From the NCBI RefSeq assembly GCF_033115175.1, contig NC_084850.1, positions 20,057,218 through 20,121,217 of the forward strand: DNA of 64,000 nt. The letters run 5' to 3'. Source of the DNA: Lepus europaeus (Eukaryota > Chordata > Mammalia > Lagomorpha > Leporidae). How positions within the stretch are numbered: position 1 is the first letter of the stretch; each line of letters starts with the position of its first letter. Of the stretch, positions 41,667 through 52,859 are shown in pieces. The notes below the pieces were generated by a model. The model was not told where the DNA came from. It searched no databases and was given only the letters and a program-made list of their open reading frames with translations. The position numbers were made by a program, and so were the translations under genes.

Positions 41667-41803
41667 CAGGCAGAGAGCAGGCCAGGTGCCACATGGAGCA
41701 AGCATGCAGTCAGGAAAGCAGAGGCAGGGCAGAGGCCATAAGGCCTCCAGCCCGGAGGCACAGTGCAACAAGGGAGCAACAAGGGTGGGCAACCAAAAAA
41801 GTG
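41667..41803 (-). mobile_element. 5' R-region piece of the ERV remnant
   Basis: Aligns with the R region of the LTR at 38822-39210 from the T-run/GGTTG start to CTCTCTGCCTG. The U3 part is absent. The start corresponds to about 30 bp after the TATA-like box of the full LTR. Confidence 0.75.
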
Positions 41804-41911
41804 CTATCTTGAAGTCTTAAGGAAGTTCTCCTATAATATCTTCTAAAGTTTCATTTCACATTCAAGTTCTTAAACCATCTTAAATTTGTTGCTTTTTAAA
41901 AATATGGTGTG

Positions 41912-42184
41912 GGGGTGTGCAGCACTGTGGCTTAGTAGGTAAAGCGGCTGCCTGCAGTGCTGGCATCCCATATGGGCACCAGTTCGAGACCCGGCTGTTC
42001 CACTTCTGATTCAGCTCTCTGCTATGGCCTGGGAAAGCAGTAGAAGATGACCCAGGTCCTTGGGCGCCTGCACCCACATGAGAGACCTGTAAGAAGCTCC
42101 TGGCTCCTGGCTCTCTGCCTCTCCTTCTCTCTCTCTGTAACCCTTTCCAATAAATAAATAAATCTTAAATAAAATAAAATAAAT
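41912..42184 (+). mobile_element. C-repeat SINE, shortened 3' part
   Basis: Deleted between CTGGCTCCTGGCT and CTCTGCCTCTCC. Target duplication AAAATATGGTGTG on both sides. Confidence 0.9.
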
Positions 42185-42223
42185 AAAATATGGTGTGAGG
42201 AAGTAATCTAATTGCATTTTTTT

Positions 42224-42550
42224 TGACAGGCAGAGTGGACAGTGAGAGAGAGACAGAGAGAAAGGTCTTCCTTTTGCCATTGGTTCACCCTCCAATGGCC
42301 GCCGTGGTAGGCGCGCTGCAGCCGGCGCACCGCGCTGATCCAATGGCAGGAGCCAGGTGCTTTCCCTGGTCTCCCATGGGGTACAGGGCCCAAGTACTTG
42401 GGCCATCCTCCACTGCACTCCCTGGCCACAGCAGAGAGCTGGCCTGGAAGAGGGGCAACCGGGACAGGATCGGTGCCCCGACCGGGACTAGAACCCGGTG
42501 TGCCGGCGCCGCAAGGCGGAGGATTAGCCTAGTGAGCTGCGGCACCGGCC
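42224..42550 (-). mobile_element. Young C-repeat SINE
   Basis: Antisense, with target duplication CTAATTGCATTTTTTT. It lies 40 bp from the previous SINE. Confidence 0.94.
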
Positions 42551-42774
42551 CTAATTGCATTTTTTTAACGTAGATTTTCAGTTGTCCCAGAGCCAAATAT
42601 TTTACAACATACTCTTTCCCCAGTGATCTGCAATGAAGATTCTGAAATGTATCCACTTTTCATATATGCCTGGGGCTCTTTCTTGGGTTCTGCTATTTTA
42701 TCTAGTTATTCAATTTTTGTACTTCTGCATTATTACCACACTGTCTTTATTACTAAAGGTTAACAACAAGTCTT

Positions 42775-43080
42775 GGGTCTAGTGTTGTGATGCAGTGGAT
42801 TAAGCTGCAGCTTGGGACACTAGCATTCCGTATTGGAGCACCAGTTCCAGTCCTGGCTGCTCTGCTTCCTGCTAGGGTGCCTAGGAAAGCAGTAGAAGAA
42901 GACCCAAGTTCATGGGCCCCTGACACCTATGTGGGAGCCCTGGTTGGTGTTCCTGGCTTCTGGCTTTAGCCTGGCCCAGCCCTAGATTTTGCAGCCATCT
43001 GGGGGAGTGAACCAACCAGCAAATAGAAGATTCTCTCTCTCCCCCACCTCCTCCTCTCTTTCAAGTAAATAAATCCTTTT
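42775..43080 (+). mobile_element. Old C-repeat SINE
   Basis: Diverged full-length copy. Flanks AACAAGTCTTG and AAAATGTCTTG. Confidence 0.85.
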
Positions 43081-43377
43081 TAAAAAATGTCTTGAAAATA
43101 GTATGTCAATTCCCCCTAATTTTTTCTTATTCATGTTTTCCTTGACTACTCTTGGGAATTTGTCTTATCATATATATTTGAGAATCAGCTTGTCAAGTTC
43201 CATAAAAAAGCCTGTAGGGGGTTTTACTGTAATTTTCCTAAACTTATACACTAAATTGGAGAAGAATAGACATTGATCTTCCTCATCACAGTACAGCGCT
43301 CTCTTTAAGTCTTCTATGATGAATTTCCAGAAAATTTTATAATTATCTGCATACAGTTTTGTGAATAGTTAATTCAT

Positions 43378-43520
43378 TATATACATATACATATACATTA
43401 TATACATATACAATGTATATATACATATATACATATACATACATATATACAATGTATATATATATTATATACATATACAAACTCCATATATGTATGTGTG
43501 TGTATATATATATAATATAT
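43378..43520. repeat. ATAC/TA microsatellite cluster
   Basis: Interrupted ATACAT, TATATA and TGTGTG runs over about 140 bp. Confidence 0.9.
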
Positions 43521-43780
43521 GAGTGGAAGCTAGGAATTCTTATAATGAAGTGCTAAATAAAAATGTTGTTAATGGGAATCCTTGTATTGTTCTTGATCTT
43601 ACAAAGAATAATTCTAATTTGTAACCACTAGGAATAATGTACACTGTTGATTCTGGTAGATTTGCTTCTTAACAAGTGCTTTTCATTTTGTCCTTGCATA
43701 TAGCTGTTGCATTTTACATGTGTTTCTGCATGATAAGGGTGATTGTACGAGGGGGTCTTTCAAAAGTTCATGGAAATTCT

Positions 43781-44086
43781 GGGGTAGGCATTGTGGTGCG
43801 GTGGGTTAACCTGCCATTTGCATTGGCCCACATCCCATATCAGAGTACCAGTTCAGGACTCAGTGGCTCTGCTTCAGATTCAGCTTCTTGCTAATGAGCC
43901 TGGGAAAGCAGCAGAAGACAGTCCAAGTGCTTGAGCCTCCATCAGCCATGTGGATGACCCAGATGGAGTTCCAGGCTCCTGGCTTCAGCCTGTCCCACTC
44001 CTGACTGTTGTGGCCATTTGCAGAGTGAACTAGTAATTGAAGATTTCTCTCTCTTTCTCTTTCAAATAAATACAAATGATAAATAA
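43781..44086 (+). mobile_element. C-repeat SINE
   Basis: Inserted in the left arm of the MITE-like element. Flanks AAGTTCATGGAAATT and AAATTCATGAAAATT. Confidence 0.88.
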
Positions 44087-44165
44087 CTTTTTAAAATTCA
44101 TGAAAATTAATATTATGAAAAACTATGCATGAATTTCAAAATTTTTGTCACAAAATAAGCTATCT

Positions 44166-44510
44166 TTTTAAGAAGATTTATTTTATTATTTATTTCACAG
44201 AGAGAGGTAGAGACAGAGAGAGAGAGAGGTCTCCCATCCACTGGTTCACTCCCCCAATGGCCACAACTGCCAGAGCTGAGTCAATCTGAAGCCAGGAACC
44301 AGGAGCTTCTTCCAGGTCTCCCACATGGATGAAGAGGCCCAAGGACTTGGGCCATCTTCCACTGCTTTCCCAGGCACATTAGCAGGGAGCTGGATCATAA
44401 GTGGAGCAGCTGGGACTTGAACTGGCTTCCATATGGGATGCCAGCACTGTGGGCAAGGGCTTTAACCCACTGCACCACAGTGCCGGCCTGCTGTGTCACA
44501 GTGCCGGCCT
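44166..44510 (-). mobile_element. C-repeat SINE with duplicated head
   Basis: Antisense copy in the middle of the MITE-like element. Its first bases are doubled (CACAGTGCCGGCCT occurs twice, 44475-44510). Confidence 0.9.
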
Positions 44511-44569
44511 CAATAAACAATCTTTTAATTCAACTTTCCATGAACTTTATCAAGTATTTTGTATGACTT

Positions 44570-45000
44570 CCCTGCTTTATTTGTTTTGTTGGTTGGTTGG
44601 TTGGTTGGTAGTTGGTTTTGTTAATGTTTTTAGTTATCAGAACTACTTGCTTTTGTTGCCTAAGCTTTTGAGATCATATGCAAAATGTCATTGCCCAGAT
44701 CAATATTGCAAAGTTTTTTCTCTATGATTCCTTCAAAAATTCTGTAATTTTGGGCCTTATGTTTAAGTCTTCAGTTCATTTTGAGCTAATTTTTGTATAT
44801 GGTGAGAGGCAAGGGTCCAATTTCATTTTCCCAGACTCAAATTGAAATATATTTATGGTATCTCAATGTTTGTGAGACATTGAAAATGCATCCTTTTCCT
44901 GGTGTTTACACTGAGCTCTTGAACTCTCTCCCCCAACAACTCTCTTCCTCCAACATGTGCCAACTCAGTTCATGAAAGCACCCGGTGATGTGCTGGTAAG
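44570..45000 (-). mobile_element. Old antisense L1M fragment
   Basis: TTCATTTTGAGCTAATTTTT and GGTGAGAGGCAAGGGTCCAA are reversed L1M ORF2 text. A TTGG microsatellite (about 44589-44619) lies at its left edge. Confidence 0.6.
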
Positions 45001-45319
45001 TATGCAGCAACCAGCTGTCTATAGGTTGTGTGGAGTGGGAAGGTGGTGAAAATGTAGAAATACACCTGACTTGGCTGATTTCAAGCTATCAGCACACAGT
45101 TACTGACACTAATTCAGAATGAATTGGACACAAGCTGCTTTTACTAGTGTTGTACTGGCTCCTACAGGCCAAAGCCTTACAATCACTGTGATTTCTCTCT
45201 TACTCTCTCCCATCCAGTCTCTTAGCAACTCTGGCAACTCCATGTGCAATACGTGTCTTGAATGTGCATTTCTCCCGATGCCTTGCTTGCATTTTGACAC
45301 AACCTCTTCTCACCAAGCT

Positions 45320-45960
45320 ACTTCAGTGGTTTCCTTTCTGATCTCTGCGTTTCCCATCCTTGCCTTCTCTCAACCTCACTCTCAAACTATGCGGAGAGAC
45401 CAGTTTGGCACATAAGGGGTATCATGCCATGTGCACCCCCAAACCCTGTCCTGAGCAGTGCCTTGTGTTCATGACAAAGCTTCAGTTCCTGACTGATCTG
45501 CAAGGCTCTGCACTGCTGGACCCTGCCATCCCATGCTCCTACAGGTCCTGTCAGTCTCCTCCTGGCTCTCCCTGCTTCTTCCCCTTACTCCCAGCCACAT
45601 CAAGTCCCATCTGGGATCACGGCCTTCTCCAGAACCCGAAACTGTCTCTCTCTTGTTCTACATTGCACGGGTTTCTGTGACCCTACATCAGGCTCAGGTC
45701 AGGGGCTGACTCCTCCCCAGGAACTGTCTCCCCTATCTGGCCGGCCCTGGAGGCTGCTCTGCTGCTCTCCCTCACATACCTGCTTCCTTCTGGCCGTGGC
45801 CATTTGGATGGCTCACTCAGCACCTCCCATCTGACCTCCCCAGGAGAATGTGAGTTCCCTGAGGACAGCGGACATTCCTGTCCATCTTCTTCACTGCTGA
45901 TCCCCATATGGACTTGGGAGTGACACAGAGGAGGAACTAAGGAAACAGACACATTTGACT
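45320..45960 (+). mobile_element. L2 remnant, 3' part
   Basis: Follows the L2 3' end in order: CCCTTACTCCCAGCCACATC, GAGAATGTGAGTTCCCTGAG, TCTTCACTGCTGATCCCCAT. The two 100-codon frames here are read through the repeat. Confidence 0.6.
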
Positions 45961-46955
45961 TGAAGAAAAAAAGAAACCCACTTCTTTGGTACCCAAGGGA
46001 AGGCGATGAGGATCTTATACAGAGGGGATTGGGGGTGATGGAATGAAGATAAGAGTATATGGCTCTAACAGCAGACCACCTGTACTTTGTCAGAAATTTC
46101 GAGGTTCAGAGGTGTATGGTTGAGGTGCACTCATGTTGTCTGGTTACCAGCTCAGAAGAGTATGGTAGATGACATGCAAATGTCAGAAGTCATGACATCA
46201 AGTGATACTGTCAACCCACCAACTTGTAAAAGGCAAAAAGACAAGCAGCAGCTTTAATTGAGGAGTTCCAGGGATCTACAAATGCTTAGTAGTTGTGCAG
46301 TCTTACTTGGTTTCTGCATGTATTAGTGGTGCCTGGAACTCAAGAGGTGGCTTTGTTATCTTTCCTGGGATCAGTTTCTCAGGTCTGAGGTTTCCATCTG
46401 GTTCATCCTTTTGCTATGTGAAATAATAACTTCTTGGAAACAGTGAAGTCCTTGCGAGGGTGATGAGGGACACCCACTTCACAGCTCAATCTCTTTTGTT
46501 TTTCGGATGCTGCTGTTACTCATGATGTCCAAAAGGAGAAGATGGAAAATGGTCGAACCCCTCCTGCAGGCTCATTCTCAAGATCTGCTCTGCCAGCGCT
46601 GATGAGTGGTGGGAGATGGTTTTCCACCTGGCCCACTGTGTTCTTTGTTGGATGACCTTACTTGTCCTAGCAAAGAAGCGGTGATGCACATGCCTGCTGG
46701 TAATGCACTTGGAAGCACAACTGTTACCAGGGATTTCTCTGCAGTTGGCCCAAAAGTCACAGAAATGTTCACTTTGGGGACTATGACAAGCACATTTTAT
46801 TAAGTCCAGAGGAAATCGGTCCTGACGCTACATATTGATTAATGAAAAAAATGACAATTTTAGATTAAGTAATGAAAGAATGTCTATCAATAACACTATG
46901 GGAAGCCTCCATTCTATTTTTAGAATAGATACAAGCTACCTTTTGAATTGAATGT
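45961..46955. other. Intergenic, unassigned
   Basis: No transposon or gene recognised; only short open frames. Confidence 0.5.
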
Positions 46956-46957
46956 TC

Positions 46958-47263
46958 TTATTAAATATTTATTTATTTATTTGAAAGGCAGAGTGACAGA
47001 GAGGAAGGGAGAGATACAGATATCTTACATTCACTGGTTCACTCCTCAAATTCCTCAATAGCCAGGGCTAGCCCAGGCCAAAGCCAGGAGCCAGGAACTC
47101 CATCCAGGTCTCCCATGTCGGTGGCAGGGACCCAAGTACTTTAGTTATCCTTTGCTGCTTTCCCAGGCACATTAGCAGGATCAGAAGTAGAACAACAGAG
47201 ACTTGAGCTGCCGCTCAGCATCTCAAGTGGTGGCTTAACCCACTGTACCACAATGCTGGACTA
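46958..47263 (-). mobile_element. Old C-repeat SINE
   Basis: Antisense, tail AAATATTTATTTATTTATTTG at left. Ends CAATGCTGGACT. Confidence 0.87.
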
Positions 47264-47322
47264 GGGATACATTCTTAAAAAAAAAACGACAGAAAACAAA
47301 ACAAAAAAATCCCATAAATGCT

Positions 47323-47615
47323 GGGGCTGGCTTTGAGACACAGTGGATCTAACCATTATTGGAGCTATGGTTCAAGTCCTGGCTGCTCCATTTTTGATCC
47401 AGCTCCTTGCTAATGCACCTGGGAGGGCAACAGATGATGGGCCAAGTACTTGGGCCCCTGGCACCCATAGGGGAGACCTGGTTGGAGTTCCTGCCTGCTG
47501 GCTTCAACCTGGCCTAGCAATGGCTGTTGTGAGCGTTTGGAGAGTAGGCCAGAGGATGGAAGCTCTCTTCCTCTCTGTTGCATTGCCTGGCAGATAAATA
47601 AGTGAATCTTTAAAA
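47323..47615 (+). mobile_element. Old C-repeat SINE
   Basis: GGGGCTGGCTTTGAGACACA start. Shortened in the A/B-box interval, tail AGATAAATAAGTGAATC. Confidence 0.85.
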
Positions 47616-47747
47616 ATATTATTGTGTGTTTAAGATATGTAACATCCTGTTGTGGTATACATATAAATAGTAAAATGGTTACTATACAGAGATAAATTAG
47701 TATGTCCCTATTCTCACAGTTTCTTTATGTATACATATATACAGAGT

Positions 47748-47825
47748 AACTATATATATATATATATATATATATCAAGAGAAACATATATATAACATAT
47801 ATAATATATATATATATATCTATAT
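47748..47825. repeat. TA microsatellite
   Basis: Interrupted TA runs within the L1M stretch. Confidence 0.9.
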
Positions 47826-47940
47826 AAAGAGAAACTCTGAGATACACTGTGAAAGAATTGGGATTTTCCATAATTTAGATGGCTTCTTTTTACTTTGACT
47901 TTACAAACCCATTATGTATTTTTCCTTTTATTAATTTTTT

Positions 47941-48278
47941 TTTTTTTTGTTTTTTGACAGGCAGAATTAGACAGTGAGAGAGAAAGAGACAGAGAGAAAG
48001 GTCTTCCTTTTTCTGTTGATTCACCCCTCCAAATGGCCGCTACAGCCGGCTCGCTGCGCTGATCCGAAGCCAGGAGCCAGGTGCTTCTTCCTGGTCTCCC
48101 ATGGGGTGCAGGGCCCAAGCACTTGGGCCATGCTCCACTGCACTCCCGGGCCACAGCAGAGAGCTGGCCTGGAAGAGGAGCAACTGGGACAGAATCCGAC
48201 GCCCCAACCGGGACTAGAACCCGGGGTGCTGGCGCCACAGGCGGAGGATTAGCCTAGTGAGCCGCGGCGCCGGCCCAA
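47941..48278 (-). mobile_element. Young C-repeat SINE
   Basis: Antisense, with target duplication CCTTTTATTAATTTT on both sides. Confidence 0.94.
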
Positions 48279-48699
48279 CCTTTTATTAATTTTCATAATC
48301 TTTGTGTGCAAGTGTCTAACTTACGAGTTTGAAATGCTAACTCTGGCCCACTAGCAATGATCACTGCAGTGGTGGGTACATAAACATTGAGCTCTATCCC
48401 CCCTCATATTTTAAAAACAGTCATATTGTAAAAATATTTTCAGTGTATGAAATAATATATATATATATATTCTTGAAGAAGTGCAAGGATCAACAAAAGT
48501 TAAAAAAATGCTGAATTTACTATCAACAGAAACAGCATGATAGGTGTAAAAGCAATTTTTAAAAGCATTGCTGCCCCTGCAGGATCAAGCTGGTAGGTAA
48601 AAGCCCTGCCTTGTTTCTCAAGCCCTGGCACTCATATTTTAAGCTGTCCTCACAGGTATTTTGGTTGTTATTATCTGAGTCTAAATCACTCTTCCAAGC

Positions 48700-48748
48700 C
48701 CCCGATGGGTCAGGTCAAAGCTTTGCCTGCTACGCCACAGCGCCGGCC
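48700..48748 (-). mobile_element. C-repeat SINE 5' fragment
   Basis: Only GCTTTGCCTGCTACGCCACA followed by GCGCCGGCC, the reversed first 45 bp of the element, is recognisable. Confidence 0.6.
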
Positions 48749-49479
48749 TCTATGATTTCAATTAAAAAAAATCGTTGGGACTCTTTTTATGGCTTAGTAT
48801 ATGATCTACCCTAGAAAACGTTGCATGTACTTATTCAAAGGATGTATATTCTGCAGTTATTGTATGAAATGTTCTGTAGATATCTGTTAGATCCATTTGG
48901 TCTATATGTAGATTAACTCTCCTCTTTCTTGTTGATCTCTATTTGGTCTGGTTGATCTCTCCATTGGTGAAATTTGGGTGTTGAGATCACCCATTATTAT
49001 TGTATTGGGCACATGTCTCACTGTAGATCTATTAACATTTTTTATAAAACTGGGTGTCCTAGTTTTTAGTGCATATGCATTTACTGTACTCATGTCTTCT
49101 TGTTGAATTGATACCTTACTCATTAGATAATGACTTTCTTTGTCTCTTTTTTTTGTTTTTTTACCATCTCACCCATATACAGTGCATTTTAAAATAATCT
49201 CAGATCATTAAAACTATAATTGTATATTATTATTAACCATTGGCTTTACAAAGACAAAAAACAAAGTTTGACAAAACTGTATTTGCAGCAATATTTATAT
49301 ATACAGGCATTTCTTTTTTTGGCTTTTGTTTTTTCTGATTTCTTTCTTTTTAAATTTTGTTTCTTTTAAGAGTTTTTTGTTTTAAAGTCCCTTTTGTCTG
49401 ACATGAGGATAATAGCTACTCCTGTTTGTCTTTGATTTCCACTTGCATGAAATATCTTTTTCCATCCTTTCATTTTCTT

Positions 49480-49535
49480 TTTAAAAAGACTTGCTTATTT
49501 TGAAAGTCAGAGTTACAGAGAAAGAGATGAATATT

Positions 49536-49566
<31 letters not shown>

Positions 49567-49808
49567 GAGAACCCCTATCCACTGGTTCACTTCCAAAATG
49601 CCTGTATCAGCCAGTGCTGGGCTAGGAACCAGAAGCTTCATCTGGGTCTCCCATGTTGTGGCAGGGAACAAACACTTGGATTATCTTCTGCTGCTTTTCC
49701 CAGGCCATTATCAGGAAGCTGGAGCATAAAGGGACACAGACAGTCACCCATATGGGATGCCAGCATTGCAGGCAGCAGCTTTCACAACTATGCTACAACG
49801 CCAGCCCC
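49480..49808 (-). mobile_element. C-repeat SINE
   Basis: Antisense copy with an expanded CT run in its pyrimidine section. Flanks CCATCCTTTCATTTTC and CCTTCCTTTCACTTTT. Confidence 0.88.
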
Positions 49809-50464
49809 CTTCCTTTCACTTTTAGTCTGTGTGTATCTTTACTGAAGTGTATTTATTGTAGGCCGTATGTAGATGTGGCTTGTGTTTTAATCTATTCAGC
49901 CAGTCTGTATCTTTTAATTTAAAAAAGTTAGTCGATTTATATTCAAGGTTATTATTCATAAGTAATGACTTGGTCTTGCCATTTTTTCATAGATATCCAT
50001 GTTGCTTGTTTCGAATCTCCTTTATCCTTTTACTAGAATGTTTCTTCTCTTCACATTATTTCATGATGCTGATCGTCTTTCTCTGTTTTGGTGTGTAGTA
50101 TATCCTTAAGTATCCCTTGTAAGGGTGGCCACATGGTGACAAATTCTTTTAAATTTTTCCTTGTCTTGGGAGGTCTGTATTTGACCTCTATTTATGAATG
50201 GGAGCTTTACTGGGTAAAGGATTCTGGTTTGGCAGTTTTTCTTTTTCTTTTAGAACTTGGACTATGTCTCTCAATTCTCTCCTAGCCTGTGGGGTTAAGG
50301 AATTTACTGTTAATCTGATTGGAGGTCTTTTAAAGGTGATCTGGTGTTTCTCTCTTGCAAATTTTAGGATATTCTCCTCATGCTTTATATGTGAAAGTTT
50401 GACTATAATCTGTCATGGTGAGGATCTTTTCTGATCATGCATATATGGAGTTTCTACACACTTC

Positions 50465-51410
50465 CTGGTTGAATCTCTGATCGAAGTATAGGTCCTTAGA
50501 GAGAGAACTTCAGACTCGGGGAACTCTTGCTGCCCTGACAGCCACACCTTTTGGAAGATATGGTCAAAGTCTGGGCTAAGTAGTGGTGCTACTCCAGTAG
50601 AAATCTAAGTCTGGCTTACTCCAGAAGTATTTTTGACTCTTTCACATGAGAAATGTTGTTTGATTGGTCTGCTCTAATACACCCCATCTTCAAAGCTGCA
50701 GTCTTTCCCAGGTCTCTGAGGCAATCTCTAGACTCACTGCCTGGGAAGTCATTGGGATTGGACTGAATGCTGAAAGCATGCTTGCCAGCACCAGCCCTTG
50801 CCTGCACTTGCTTTAGTCAGAGCTGACTTCATTAGCAACCGTGATGGCCTCACTTTAACTCGTCCTGAGTCCCCTGTGGTGCTGCAACCCAAGGTTCTCA
50901 ATTGCCCTGTGCCGCCCAATCACATTCTTGTCTGGCAGCTGCTGTATGGACAGCTTCCCCTACGGCTATGAGCCACAGCTCAGTTCAGTGTCACTTGAAT
51001 CTCCTTCATTCTGCACCACGGTCCTGGAAGGAGCCCCAGCTGGGCACCACTGCACACACCCAGTTGGTACCTGTGTTTCTGGTGGTCCTGCCTCCCCTGT
51101 ACTCTTATCCTCTCAGATCCAGCCACACAGCCTCCACCCACTCTGGCAACTGCCAGCTGAGATGCTCTTTCTTTTGTAGACTACATAATCTCCCTATCTC
51201 ATTTGTCCCTAGGATATCCCTGTGGATGGATCTGATGCACTCAAGTGAATCCTTTACAGGCAGGCAGCTCTCTCTGTTATAGAGCAGAAAAGGAACTGAG
51301 ATATTCAAAGGACCAGAAGGATTTGGCACGATTTGAATGTGCAGGGTCCACATGAGAAGCAATGCAGAAAGTCTTAGGTGCTGACAGTGCCCCCTTGGAG
51401 ACACCCAGCA
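50465..51410. other. Intergenic, unassigned
   Basis: Higher-GC stretch; the 126-codon frame at 50902-51282 matches no family I know. Confidence 0.5.
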
Positions 51411-51571
51411 GGAATTGAGGACCTCATTTCTACAATAGACACGTGAATAGATGTTCAGCATCATCAAGCCATTAGGGAAATGGGAATCAAAACCACACTG
51501 AGATAGTCCTTCGCATCACTGGGATGGCTGTGTTTAACACATGTTGAAGGTGTAAAGAAATTGGAACCCTC

Positions 51572-51882
51572 AGCCAGTGCCGCGACTCACTAGGCTAATC
51601 CTCCGCCTGTGGCGTCGGCACTCCGGATTCTGTCCCAGTTGCTCCTCTTCCAGTCCAGCTCTCTGTTGTGGCCCGGGAGTGCAGTGGAGCATGGCCCAAG
51701 TGCTTGGGCCCTGCACCCGCATGGGAGACCAGGAGGAAGCACCTGGCTCCTGGCTTCGGATTGGCACAGCGAGCTGGCCGTGGCGGCCATTTGGGGGGGG
51801 GGGTGAACCAACGGAAAAAGGAAGACCTTTCTCTCTGTCTCTCTCTTTCACTGTCTAACTCTGCCTGTCCAAAAAAAAAAAA
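51572..51882 (+). mobile_element. Young C-repeat SINE
   Basis: Target duplication AAATTGGAACCCTC at 51558-51571 and 51883-51896. Has a G-run at about 51793-51803. Confidence 0.95.
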
Positions 51883-51897
51883 AAATTGGAACCCTCT

Positions 51898-52154
51898 GGG
51901 GCTGGCGTTGTGGCATATCAGGTTAAGCTGTAACCTATGATGCTGGCATCGCATATGGTCACCAGTTCAAGTCTTGGCTGTTCCACTTCCCATCCAGCTC
52001 CCTGCTAATGTGACTGGTAAAGCTCTGGAGGATGGTTCAAGTGCTTGTGGTCCCGCACCCACGTAGGAGACCCGATTGAGGCTCCGGGCTCCTGGCTTCA
52101 GCCTGGCCCCGTCCTGGCCATTGTGGCCATTTGGGTAGTGAACTAGCAGACAGA

Positions 52155-52199
<45 letters not shown>

Positions 52200-52250
52200 C
52201 ACCTTTCTCTGTAACTCTGCCTTTCAAATAAATAAAATAAATCCTTAAAA
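51898..52250 (+). mobile_element. C-repeat SINE with long CT run
   Basis: Starts directly after the second target copy of the previous SINE and ends before CTTGGAGCCCTC, a third diverged copy of the same target. The CT run is at 52158-52197. Confidence 0.92.
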
Positions 52251-52470
52251 AAGAGCTTGGAGCCCTCAAACATTACTGGTGGGGAATATCAATGGTGTGC
52301 CATCCTTGGGAAACAGTCTAGCTTTTCATCAAATATTCAAGCATAAAGTTCCCAAATGGCCCAGTAATTCCACTTCTAGGTACATGGCCCACAGAAATAA
52401 TGGTGTATGTCTGCTCAAAGATTTGTACACAAACATTTGTAGCTAGATCCAACATTATATAATTTCTGCC

Positions 52471-52855
52471 CTCTTTCTGCATCCTTAAGAAATGTTCTCA
52501 CACATTGAACTTGGATTATTGTGTGTGCATTGGGAAAATAGTGCAGCTCTTTTGCTAAGTATCACACCTGCTCCTCAGGAATGTCATTTGCTAACTCACT
52601 GTTTTTGGCCAAAAGCAACAACTGTAAATGTAGGTTCAGAACCAAAGAGAGGTGGTGGTGGTCGCACCTGAGGAGGCAGCAGTGTTCTGCAAGGCAACAG
52701 CTTCTTGTGAGGCCCTTACAGTTGCTTCAGGCAAAGGGAAAACAAATCTACTCAGGAAGCAGTGGAAGGGCTGCTCCTTCTGGCAAAGATACCTCCCAGA
52801 ACTGAGGAATTTGCAATGGATTGAGTGCCTGCATCTCTGCAAAACACATTTGCTG
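52471..52855. other. Intergenic, unassigned
   Basis: No gene or repeat recognised; overlapping 70-codon frames lack support. Confidence 0.5.
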
Positions 52856-52859
52856 AGAT

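Larger units (their letters stand above)
38822..41803 (-). mobile_element. Class I ERV remnant with processed-copy structure
   Basis: Read on the minus strand it begins at 41803 in the first part of the LTR R region without U3. It passes diverged pol sequence, then a polypurine tract, then an LTR that stops just after the poly(A) signal region with an A-rich end and lacks U5. The flanks are a 15-bp near-perfect duplication (38807-38821 and 41804-41818, 14 of 15 identical), longer than the 4-5 bp made by class I integrases and typical of L1 target-primed insertion. All retroviral frames are broken; gag and most of env are not recognisable. It contains a 218-bp secondary insertion and an L1 3' UTR stretch. 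Confidence 0.65.
41825..43780 (-). mobile_element. Old antisense L1M fragment
   Basis: Reversed ORF2 text such as TACCACACTGTCTTTATTAC (42733) and GAGAATCAGCTTGTCAAGTT (43180), split by three SINEs. An AT-rich microsatellite follows within it at about 43378-43520. Confidence 0.7.
43752..44560. mobile_element. Palindromic MITE-like repeat split by two SINEs
   Basis: Pieces GGGGGTCTTTCAAAAGTTC (43752-43780), TATTATGAAAAACTATGCA (about 44110-44165) and TTTTAATTCAACTTTCCATG (about 44523-44560) form one copy of the element also seen at 6.2 and 56.1 kb. Confidence 0.65.
47620..50460 (-). mobile_element. Old antisense L1M fragments
   Basis: 3' UTR-like text at 47630-47720 (GTATACATATAAATAGTAAA). 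Reversed ORF2 text at 48830-49145 (CACCCATTATTATTGTATTG, TAATGACTTTCTTTGTCTC) and at 50090-50460 (GGAGCTTTACTGGGTAAAGG, GTTTGACTATAATCTGTCAT). No frame is intact. Confidence 0.7.
51415..52470 (+). mobile_element. Old L1M ORF2 3' fragment, sense, split by two SINEs
   Basis: GAATAGATGTTCAGCATCAT, GGGAATCAAAACCACACTGA, then after the SINEs ATTACTGGTGGGGAATATCA and CAGTAATTCCACTTCTAGG. These are consecutive pieces of one L1M ORF2 end. Confidence 0.82.

Noticed and set aside
45119..45680. Two overlapping open frames of about 100 codons
   Set aside because: They coincide largely with an L2 remnant and share no protein family features.
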